A stretch of DNA of 64,000 bases. Origin: Synechococcus sp. MU1617 (GTDB lineage: Bacteria > Cyanobacteriota > Cyanobacteriia > PCC-6307 > Cyanobiaceae). The first letter of the stretch is position 1, and every line of letters begins with the position of its first letter. A program made the translations under genes and the position numbers. Shown here in pieces: positions 17,401-23,550 of the stretch. The notes below the pieces were generated by a model. That model was not told where the DNA came from, did no database searches, and saw only the letters and a list, made by a program, of their open reading frames with translations. Location: positions 620,001 through 684,000 of the forward strand of contig NZ_VTLB01000001.1 in NCBI RefSeq assembly GCF_020514235.1, given 5' to 3'.

Positions 17401-19277
17401 ATGGACAAGCGGCCTGACGCGACCTGATCCAAATCAGCACCACTGCCAGGACTGACCATTGATTCACGCAACGTTTTTAGTGACGCGTCGGAGGACACCT
17501 CAAGTGGTGCGCCAAGAATGAATTCGTGGGTTTTACCCTTGGGATTTGACTGGAGAGCAGCAACATCCAGTGATCCTTGCCTTAGGTGAATTGTTGAATC
17601 ACCATTCAGTTGGAGCAGGCCAACATTGATACCGTCCTCAGAATCTTTAATAGTGGTGTCGGAACTAAAATTTAGCTCGTAGTTGGTAGCCGTAGAAACA
17701 ATCGATCCGTATTCTTGGTAAATAGAATTATCAACATCACGGCTGGCAGCAGTGATAATCAGGCTCGCCTTATCACCAAGATAAGCAAGGCCCTCGCCTT
17801 TCAAGTCAACAATCTCGAAGCCTTGAACATTGGATGAATCAAAGGAAAGCGATGCATTTTGATTCCAGAAAACATCATAATCACCAGATCCACCATCGAT
17901 GATTTCACCATCTCCTAAATTGATTAAACCTCGATTACCAATTCGCATCAGATCATTGCCTGAGCCCAGATCAATCGAACCGTCGACCGTTAACGATCCT
18001 TGAACATCTAATTTGTCGGATAGTTCAAAAGCAGCCCCACTTGAAACAAAATCACCACCAAGAATATTCTCTGAAAAATCAACGCTGGCCGACTCATCAA
18101 TCAAAACAGTGGCACGATCAATTTGAAGGGTCTTAAAATTATTTGAACCCATAAAGGTCAAATTGACATTTCCCTCGAAATCATTATCCGATGAAGCCTT
18201 GATAGTAACAGGCTCGCCATCAATGCCATCGATAATATTATTTGTACGCCTATCTACATTAATTTGTGCACTACCAATCGTTCCATTTTTTAGAGTACCA
18301 CCATGCAAATTATAGGAAGGAGCACTTTGAGTACTTCCACCAAGATCCAAAGTTGGTTGATCTTTAGAAGATGAAATTAATACTGTCGAATCGCCGCTAA
18401 GGCTTTCGTCTTCTTGCAGCAATAATGTTCCATCATGCACCTTGGTAAAACCAGTGTGGCGAAATGTGCCAGAGAAGGTCGTTGTTCCCGATCCTTTTTT
18501 AACAAGTGCTCCATCACCCTGAGATGTACCTGAGAATTCAACATCTCCGTTCAAACCACCATAAAAAAGATGAGATTGTTTTTGCAAAGTAACTAGACCT
18601 TCTCCTGTCAGCTCACCAATCTCTTGATCTTCTCGCCCTTTATTATTGTCTCGTTCTGGATTGTCCCCCAAGATCAAAGTTCCATCCACTTGATGGATGG
18701 ATTCAGAACTCAAACTCCAAGCCTGACCAGCACGCAACGTGCCGCCTTCTTTAATCGTGGTTGTACCCGAATAAGAACTGAGGGTACTTCCTTGTTTTAA
18801 ATCAACATCACGATCAGCTTTAAACACACCCAGTTCAGAGTCACCACCCAATGTGGCTAGGCCCGAGATCTGAAAATCAATATTGTCGCCACGAATGGCT
18901 CTGACAGAAAAATCAGAATACTTATCGATCGAAATAATTTGAGAATTACCCGATCCCAGATCCAAATCACCTACGAGATGCAGATCTCCACCAAATTCAT
19001 CCTGTGTGTTCCCTAGTCGCAGCGCATCATTAGAAGCGCCTAATTCAACGGAACCCCAAATCGCGACGGGCTGCGTACCATCGCTCTTCTTTTTCACCCA
19101 AATACTATCTTTACCTTTACTACCGACAATGGCGGCATAACCATATCCACCGTCGTCCCAACGACAGCCATAATCACTGCGGTCTGTTGTCGACTTTTTA
19201 CCACCACAATTTTCTAAGCCTTTTTCAACCCCCCAACCCAAAGAATTGCGGTAAGAAACCACCGCGTTTCCAAACAA
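11460..19277 (-). CDS. Autotransporter, C-terminal piece: passenger plus beta-barrel
   Basis: 2605 codons. The passenger contains many autotransporter-associated beta-strand repeats such as FSGTFRHTGFTKVHDGTLLL, LSGESSYAGETTIQDGATL and LSGVNTYSSPTFVKKGRL, suggesting a long beta-helix. Two tandem copies of a roughly 585-residue module fill about residues 565-1670. An acidic D/E-rich linker with DPDADGDGELDQ lies near residues 2146-2226. The last roughly 270 residues form an autotransporter beta-barrel ending GGVTFQF, with the C-terminal Phe expected for outer-membrane insertion. The piece has no signal peptide, and its first possible start is an unsupported TTG. The frame stays open upstream for 41 more codons to a TGA, beyond which the signal-peptide half continues in the same frame. 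It is best read as one interrupted gene. Base composition is clearly more A+T-rich than the flanks. Confidence 0.85.
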   Translation of the reverse strand: MFGNAVVSYRNSLGWGVEKGLENCGGKKSTTDRSDYGCRWDDGGYGYAAIVGSKGKDSIWVKKKSDGTQPVAIWGSVELGASNDALRLGNTQDEFGGDLHLVGDLDLGSGNSQIISIDKYSDFSVRAIRGDNIDFQISGLATLGGDSELGVFKADRDVDLKQGSTLSSYSGTTTIKEGGTLRAGQAWSLSSESIHQVDGTLILGDNPERDNNKGREDQEIGELTGEGLVTLQKQSHLFYGGLNGDVEFSGTSQGDGALVKKGSGTTTFSGTFRHTGFTKVHDGTLLLQEDESLSGDSTVLISSSKDQPTLDLGGSTQSAPSYNLHGGTLKNGTIGSAQINVDRRTNNIIDGIDGEPVTIKASSDNDFEGNVNLTFMGSNNFKTLQIDRATVLIDESASVDFSENILGGDFVSSGAAFELSDKLDVQGSLTVDGSIDLGSGNDLMRIGNRGLINLGDGEIIDGGSGDYDVFWNQNASLSFDSSNVQGFEIVDLKGEGLAYLGDKASLIITAASRDVDNSIYQEYGSIVSTATNYELNFSSDTTIKDSEDGINVGLLQLNGDSTIHLRQGSLDVAALQSNPKGKTHEFILGAPLEVSSDASLKTLRESMVSPGSGADLDQVASGRLSIGASDQSIATIKQKGGLWSYEGDYSSTDLSGQGVVVVGDGNDDSESSATFKSITAEGSRLLLIGARNDGVLKVTNGIHDSWSPVRKSDGAKKASLISNGEVVLGVSGGNNPSTYKGLTVAMEDGSITTLEDDAIGPQSPTLVRGELQIGESGGSGSGVSQNFARRLIVGQTGSIQNGDLSITSLANAGDVEIDSLTINNGMKRLLDVLERQGLDDNAPIRKIKAQGSLKNLGGTIEIAGELKYQDNDDATDGHALINVRNLRDVIKYLNDGGDKPQPGTLIAQKITMGENRDIISNSGTISTTTRQSTSIDLGGGNDLILNRGSFDIGESIIDGGEPLEITGSILNRDTRTVKGLNIFRQGYDRLSINSENPSSNSSGLVESQLVNFAAIKLEAGGDWIFPQGNDCRVTGNGRIFSEDKTDCVGIVGQRDKSQFLKITNGANVETGVMELGRSSRNSIEVLDGSLTAGLIDGVIGSERINVNSGDITFDRTVNNSFNSLVVGENSSSPTVNAQAIHNIASIHVVNGSLDADLLHATDLEDIGQNPELKIGASIDPSSISLDQSLVEQISSSVVKGSLKVDETEGYSKALQLGGMWGYEGDFGDIDLDAQGIVTTTRSDDDTSIKDDGEQDDIDEVTFKSITAAGDRRLLVGARQDGKLTILEGLHDSSLTEISNKAAILNNGEMVLGDVEGQSDQTPSTYRGATVVMTDGSLQTLYADAISPESPTFVRGLLSIGDQSTGEIKQNFAKRLLVANTGRIENGALSVTSLTNAGDVQIDSLTVNNGMKHLLDVLDDRGVLDDDSPLLRIKAQGSLKNLGGTIEIAGELKYQDNDDAKDGGHALINIRNLRDVIQGDKPQPGTLVAEKITMGSNNDVILNSGIISTTTRDKGKTSINLRGGNDLILNRGTFDIGQSIIDGGEELVLELTKPVQGLNIFRQGLDPRSDSSDNSSGLEETQLVNFAAIKLDAGGDWIFPQGKDCQVRGGKKKFSAPLTKCVGITGEKENDQTIIIADGARVEAGVVALGRDSTNTIHVEKGSLRAVLIEGGNELRQRFRDSRGFVSNDLPVQKETIVLGENNSDAGGELIVGGIVDIEAIHQLGGTWSYAVNASSDDFGVFPDTTAAGTIEVKTTDLNHDLKGTTSVSRATFQRIDGESNDLSIEVDSNASLGVIDGIHGANTSLTTLGEVRLSGESSYAGETTIQDGATLYAENNFALSDKSSVVIEKGGLLDLQGFDHTINSLSGGGDLLLSPRQSTADASGDEIEGADLEIRSGVFEGTIDDGGLSGLGSITKTSEGDLTLSGVNTYSSPTFVKKGRLISASPLALSPYSDFTLSGNGILDLSTFPRQSSGGNSVYSAYLKSLKIAGDPQAMLTVSSLAPVKIKERLEFDQGRIAAFLDSGTDATAPIQMDKAASFVFAESNDSGDAKLYMVMADDASRQQEGTWNVIDGEVENADQLAKNTYLLVPALADEIAEGDDDLVTIGERVYRVARFDGVDEPLAAAALSDVRLEEGSLKMVVVQKDLGDLKEDLKGDDDESGDPDADGDGELDQLPGCDVGDDLCDVISDIDGDDDQALEEEEEVAGEIIDGLHDGLDDDELDLPFGFDYGQLARLVSSGLAPRNVDAAGRGLALHNNLLVDAVFERQPLRQFEELVASEADLQDKAVVEEGEGAGDVSFVDLQDDELDLAKRDGVSAWVKGFGGNSRADESSILYNDYDLNAYGTSFGVDVALSETFQIGAYANYGDLNVNQHSGETGGGSWNPEGWGGGLTAHYSTRHFYVQGLLGASEFSGEQSRNILRINDDLGGNTARGDKSVTSYLGALRIGAPFKTGGVVLEPQGQVVWTRNHEQGFAETNGSEKNLRLKYKSRTTNFAETELGMKLSVPIRTGERALLVPSLRAAWLADWNTNNEGQEIGYKFTDKTVNFESQLGTENGALIEAGLDYTVQNVNGISVKLYGRGGMEFWASDRGTTWRASGGVTFQF
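14268..15825 (-). repeat. Passenger tandem module, copy 2
   Basis: The second full copy, from NGSLDADLLHAT to KGSLRAVLIEGG, with the matching landmarks GGMWGYEGDFGD, TFKSITAAGDRRLLVGAR, NFAKRLLVANTG, LGGTIEIAGELKYQDNDDA, GGNDLILNRGTFDIG and NFAAIKLDAGGDWIFPQG. A 57-base stretch is identical in both copies (14900-14956 and 16655-16711) while much of the rest has diverged. A partial third unit follows, with GGTWSYAVN and VSRATFQRIDGES near 13930-14100. Confidence 0.85.
15988..17576 (-). repeat. Passenger tandem module, copy 1
   Basis: The upstream of two full copies of a roughly 1.75 kb module in the autotransporter passenger. It runs from RQGSLDVAALQ to DGSLTAGLIDG and includes GGLWSYEGDYSS, ATFKSITAEGSRLLLIGAR, NFARRLIVGQTG, LGGTIEIAGELKYQDNDDA, GGNDLILNRGSFDIG and NFAAIKLEAGGDWIFPQG. 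The second copy carries the same landmarks in the same order at an offset of 1731-1755 bases. Confidence 0.85.
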
Positions 19278-19400
19278 ATTGAGCTTATTGACATCAGTGT
19301 CTAGAGAATTATCATTTTCGATCTTGATTGCTGTGCCTAGGGCAAGACGATCATCGAGAACACCAATTCCTCGCGATATACCATTATTGATTGCACCACC

Positions 19401-22106
19401 TCATTGAAAAGTAACCGTATCGCTTCCCTTACCCATCACAATATTGCCGCGAATAACACCCTGGTTCCCTAAAGTATCGTCGCCTGATTCACCATTAAAG
19501 CTACCTCTGAGATAACTTCCTTGGTGATTAGTGAATGCATCATTTCCGCCCCCCATGAAGACATTAACCGTATAATTCCTCTTGGCATCCTTACTATTTG
19601 CATAAGGCAAATTGCCACCTGTTTTTCTATTCGCATCGTCACAGGTGTTCTCATACTTGTACCCATTAAATCCCTGATCATCAGCACCAGCCGTCACACA
19701 TCCAAGCCAACTACCATTTCTGTCGTCCACATTCCCATTCTCAAGAACATCATTCCCAGCATTGAAACGAAGCTGCAAATGATTCCCAGTTCCTGCTTCC
19801 CCAGGGCCAACAACCAAACCATTGTTGAACATTGAATCGGCGCCATTTCCGAACACTATTTGCGGTCGAATGGAGTAGCACGTTTCTTCATCTGACCCTT
19901 CTTTGCAGTTATCTTTGTAGGCGTCATATTCGGTCGGCAATGCACCGGTAAAACTAGCCACCAATAGGCTGCCATTCTCGACAGTTAATTCATTGATTGA
20001 ATCATCGAATTCAATAATTGGTGAAGCATGGTTTTCGATCTTAGCTATCGTGCCTTCCGATGAGGCTTCCTCACCAGGTGTCCTTGGGCCATACTCTGTA
20101 TGTACATCATGTCCAGTAACCCGTAAAGCAGTACCACCTTTTACGGATAGGTCATGTCCAAGTCTGAGAGATACTGAAGCCTCAGATGGATCCATACCAT
20201 CAGGATTAATATTCTCACCATTAATATCCAACTGACCTCCTTCAACAATCAAGGATCCATAGGCATTTTTTCCCGACAGGATTAATTTTCCAGAACCATC
20301 CTTGATGAAGGTTCCTTGCAAAGAATTAGCTTCAGGACCGCCAAGAATGGACCCTTCAAACTCAGGATTTTTACCCTCCGGGACATTGACACTGAGGTGC
20401 GCATTATCTGTATTTAAGACAATTCTTCCTTCCCCTTCGATAGAGCTAACGGTATTGAGGCGGCCATCTGTATCTGGTCCTCCCATCAAGCGCAGTGTTG
20501 CGCCTTTATTTACCGTTACCTCAGTTGTGCTAGGGGTGGATGTGGTATCTGCAAAACGCAGTTCACCCGCCTCAATGATCGTTGCTCCCTCATAGGTTTG
20601 CGGTTTTACACCGCCAAGGCGGAGAAAGCCCTTGCCATCCTTAATCAGACCGCCTTCACCAGAAATTATACTTCTCGCGAAGACTTCAGTACTACCATCT
20701 TTAACCCTAATAGTTGAATTAACACCTTCACCTTCTAAGACAGCGCCATTTTTTAGATCAATATAGTTGCCATTCAGATCCAATTCACCACCAGCCAAGG
20801 TGATTTCTTCATTGATCTTTGCGTCGTTACTTGCTGAACCCTGAGGTGTTGACTGGCCACTGACGGAAATTCTCAGAACGGCATCCTTTTCCACACGGGT
20901 GCCTGCATCAGCAGAGCCCAATCCATTGACGTTGGTGATTTCGAGAACACCTTCTGTAACTACCGTAGGGTTGATATAAGAGTTGTCGCCCTGAAGAGAC
21001 GTTGATCCTATGCCCTCAAAAGATAGTGGACTGGGATTTTCAGACGTATTAGCGATCGATTGAATCGCCCCCTGCAGAACAAGATTTTTCCCCTCATTAT
21101 CAACCACTCCACCTTGATCCGACACAAAAAACTGATTGGACAATTCAATCTGATTTTCGTTTGACTTATCAGCAGAAAGCTCCCCACCATCTAACAACGG
21201 CACATAATAATCCGAAGCTACTTTCTCTCCATCCCAACGACAGAGATCATCTTTAGGAAGAATCTTTGATGTGCTTACCGTTTTACCTTGCGAAATCGTG
21301 TTGACCTCACACCCCCCAAAGGCTTGGATTCGGCCCGCACCACCACCCACACCAATCGTGTGATAGGAAATATTATTGTAAAAATAAAGGAGGCCCTCAC
21401 CAGCTGTTGAATCTTTATCTACATCTGGACGTTGATTGCCATCGGGCAATTCATTGCTATCGTGGCGGCCATAGACAAAACCACCTCCATTATCATATCC
21501 ATAAAGGTTGATATTGTCAGAAGCATCTAACTTATCCCTAAGCCGAGTTTTAGCATATTGTTGGTAGCCAGCAGAAAGCCCTTGAGCTAGCTCAACATTA
21601 TTTCTCCAAGGAAAGAATTTGCCAGTTGTCTCTGCTTCTTCATACCATTTGCCGACAGAAATTCCCGGAAGATTCCCCTCATTGACTTGTGGTCTTGACC
21701 ACATGGAGTAAGAAATTCCAAAAAATGTTTTACCGTCCTCACCAGGCAAGATTACTTTGTATTCATCTGGCAATTCATACACGTCAACCTGGTCAGAGTT
21801 GACAATTGGATCTCGATCAACGGGGGGCTTTTCACCGGAAATATTTTCTTCAGACTCGCATTCCTGGCCAGATTGATTTTGGTTATTTTTATCATTATTG
21901 CAAGTACCACCACCCGGTGGCTTATTACCATTACCTCCTTTATCGGCGATTAAAACTTCTTCAGAGCTGAATTCTTCAGCAAAAGCATTAAATGTATTAT
22001 CGGCAATATCCTTAAAACCCTGAGGAGCAGCTTCAGCGCTTTGCGCTAACGACACACTGATCGCTCCACACGCAGCGAGAGCACTGAGCCAATAACGCGC
22101 TGCCAT
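19401..22106 (-). CDS. Autotransporter, N-terminal piece: signal peptide and start of passenger
   Basis: 901 codons from ATG. A Sec signal peptide (MAARYWLSALAACGAISVSL, cleavage near SAEA/APQG) is followed by an Asn/Gly-rich stretch, a globular-looking segment to about residue 330, then beta-strand repeats: LQGDNSYINPTVVTEGVLEI, GVKPQTYEGATIIEAGELRF and LSGKNAYGSLIVEGGQLDI. Near the end come haemolysin-like GGGNDAF and MGKGSDT turns. It has no beta-barrel and stops at TGA after SDTVTFQ. The C-terminal piece is in the same frame immediately downstream, so without suppression this product would be secreted to the periplasm without an anchor or exit pore. The reader should treat both pieces as one gene, probably inactivated or mis-sequenced. 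Confidence 0.85.
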   Translation of the reverse strand: MAARYWLSALAACGAISVSLAQSAEAAPQGFKDIADNTFNAFAEEFSSEEVLIADKGGNGNKPPGGGTCNNDKNNQNQSGQECESEENISGEKPPVDRDPIVNSDQVDVYELPDEYKVILPGEDGKTFFGISYSMWSRPQVNEGNLPGISVGKWYEEAETTGKFFPWRNNVELAQGLSAGYQQYAKTRLRDKLDASDNINLYGYDNGGGFVYGRHDSNELPDGNQRPDVDKDSTAGEGLLYFYNNISYHTIGVGGGAGRIQAFGGCEVNTISQGKTVSTSKILPKDDLCRWDGEKVASDYYVPLLDGGELSADKSNENQIELSNQFFVSDQGGVVDNEGKNLVLQGAIQSIANTSENPSPLSFEGIGSTSLQGDNSYINPTVVTEGVLEITNVNGLGSADAGTRVEKDAVLRISVSGQSTPQGSASNDAKINEEITLAGGELDLNGNYIDLKNGAVLEGEGVNSTIRVKDGSTEVFARSIISGEGGLIKDGKGFLRLGGVKPQTYEGATIIEAGELRFADTTSTPSTTEVTVNKGATLRLMGGPDTDGRLNTVSSIEGEGRIVLNTDNAHLSVNVPEGKNPEFEGSILGGPEANSLQGTFIKDGSGKLILSGKNAYGSLIVEGGQLDINGENINPDGMDPSEASVSLRLGHDLSVKGGTALRVTGHDVHTEYGPRTPGEEASSEGTIAKIENHASPIIEFDDSINELTVENGSLLVASFTGALPTEYDAYKDNCKEGSDEETCYSIRPQIVFGNGADSMFNNGLVVGPGEAGTGNHLQLRFNAGNDVLENGNVDDRNGSWLGCVTAGADDQGFNGYKYENTCDDANRKTGGNLPYANSKDAKRNYTVNVFMGGGNDAFTNHQGSYLRGSFNGESGDDTLGNQGVIRGNIVMGKGSDTVTFQ

Positions 22107-22309
22107 GCAAAGAACACTTGATCAATTGCTTCTTAGACCGTATGCAGGTGATGGAGGGTCCGAAAAGAACAAGTCTCCTGAGACTCAGTAGCAACTGTTG
22201 TATTCAGGCTTATCTCGGCAGCAGCCACAGCTGAATTCAATCCACAACGAACGCTTCGCCGTCAACATCGAAACGGATCACCGGGAGCGAACCAAGCTCT
22301 GCGCGGATC

Positions 22310-23548
22310 TCAAAAACGTGGAGCTTGATCCTGCGCCGCCCCCAGCACCAGCCCCTGCCGCAACTGCCAAGGCGATAGGGCAAACAAGCGCAGCATCACC
22401 GCCATCAAGCGTGGCAGCGGCAACGTGTTGGTGAGAAAGCCAAACCACTCCTCCCGCGGCAGGGAGAAGAACGTTGAGAAGTGGGTGCGCAACAACGCTT
22501 CGTTGAACCCCATCAAGCGGCCCAGGCCAAATTGATAGAGCTGATGGCGCATCACCAACTCGATCGGCCAGAGCGCCTGCCAACCCCGTTGCGCCAAAGC
22601 AGCTGAGCCAAGGTTTTGATTGGCGAGAGCTACGGAAATGGCCTGGGCCAGATCAGGTCCGCGGCGCAACAACGATCCCACCATGTAGCCCGAGGCCGGA
22701 TGCACCATGCTCGCTGCACCTCCAAAAGCCAGCACCGGCTGGCTGCGATCCGGCAGCGGCAGATTCATCGGGAAGAGGCAGAACTCCTCATGGATCACCT
22801 CGGTGATCTCCACGCCGCGCAGATCCAGGCGCTGTTGGAGCCGTTGCTTAAGCACGTCGTAGGGAACACCGGGCGCCAAAGCGAGCGAAGTTTCTTCCAC
22901 GAAGAACACCCCATCACCCAGATCCATCGCATACAAGAACGTGGGTGGTTCGCTGCGCTGCTCCGCGCTGAGGTGATCACAGCGGTAGTCCATCAACACA
23001 AACCGGCCCGGCTCAATGGGCGGTTTGGAGAAACGCCCGACCACGCCATAGGCCGCCTGGCCCGCCACCGGCCCCTGATCCGGGCGACGAATGTGGGGCG
23101 TGCGCGAACCGGAGGCATCAATCACCAAGCGCGCCTGCAATGTGGTTCCCGATCCACAGCTGACGCTGGTGGTTGAACCATTCAGCTCCACCCGTTCGGC
23201 CGTGTCTTGATGCCAGACCACGCCATCGACCCGCTCAAGCCAGTAACGCTGCAAGGCAGCCCGATCGAACAGGCCGTAGTCGATCCCGTGGGTATGGCTC
23301 TGATCCTGAGCCCTTGAACCGCCGTCGCCGAAATAACTGACGGTGTCGCTCCAGCGGTGCTCCAGCAAGTGCTCGAGCCCAACCATCTTCAATTCATCGG
23401 CCCAGATGCCGTAGGTGTTCGGCCAGGGATTGACGACTGGGTCGGGGGCAATGCCGGCAACCGCCACGCCCCGTTGGTTCAGTTCCGAGGCGATGCAGAG
23501 GGCAGCAGGACCACCCCCCAGCACCAGCACATCCACCGGCTCAGCCAA
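22310..23548 (-). CDS. crtL: Lycopene cyclase (CrtL type)
   Basis: 412 residues. A flavin-binding N-terminus (VDVLVLGGGPAALCIASEL) is followed by the lycopene cyclase signature NTYGIW, then LVIDASGSRTPHIRRP and, later, FGGAASMVHPASGYMVGSLL. The enzyme cyclises lycopene ends to beta (or epsilon) rings, leading to beta-carotene and zeaxanthin. Marine Synechococcus often carry two CrtL paralogues; whether this is the beta- or epsilon-type cannot be decided by eye. The start is TTG, two bases after the gyrA stop, so the two are co-transcribed. A roughly 200-base gap separates its 3' end from the autotransporter start. Confidence 0.9.
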   Translation of the reverse strand: MAEPVDVLVLGGGPAALCIASELNQRGVAVAGIAPDPVVNPWPNTYGIWADELKMVGLEHLLEHRWSDTVSYFGDGGSRAQDQSHTHGIDYGLFDRAALQRYWLERVDGVVWHQDTAERVELNGSTTSVSCGSGTTLQARLVIDASGSRTPHIRRPDQGPVAGQAAYGVVGRFSKPPIEPGRFVLMDYRCDHLSAEQRSEPPTFLYAMDLGDGVFFVEETSLALAPGVPYDVLKQRLQQRLDLRGVEITEVIHEEFCLFPMNLPLPDRSQPVLAFGGAASMVHPASGYMVGSLLRRGPDLAQAISVALANQNLGSAALAQRGWQALWPIELVMRHQLYQFGLGRLMGFNEALLRTHFSTFFSLPREEWFGFLTNTLPLPRLMAVMLRLFALSPWQLRQGLVLGAAQDQAPRF

Positions 23549-23550
23549 GG

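Noticed and set aside
14268-17576. CRISPR-like array from repeated blocks
   Set aside because: Repeats are protein-coding modules of about 1.75 kb in frame; no short direct repeats with unique spacers and no cas genes.
11460-19277. Barrel piece as an independently translated gene from the TTG at 19277
   Set aside because: No ribosome site, no signal peptide, and the frame continues seamlessly upstream to the stop, so the TTG is only the first permissible codon.
19278-19403. Selenocysteine at the autotransporter TGA
   Set aside because: No SECIS-like stem-loop is evident after the TGA, and picocyanobacteria are not known to me to use selenocysteine. A nonsense change or sequence error is simpler.
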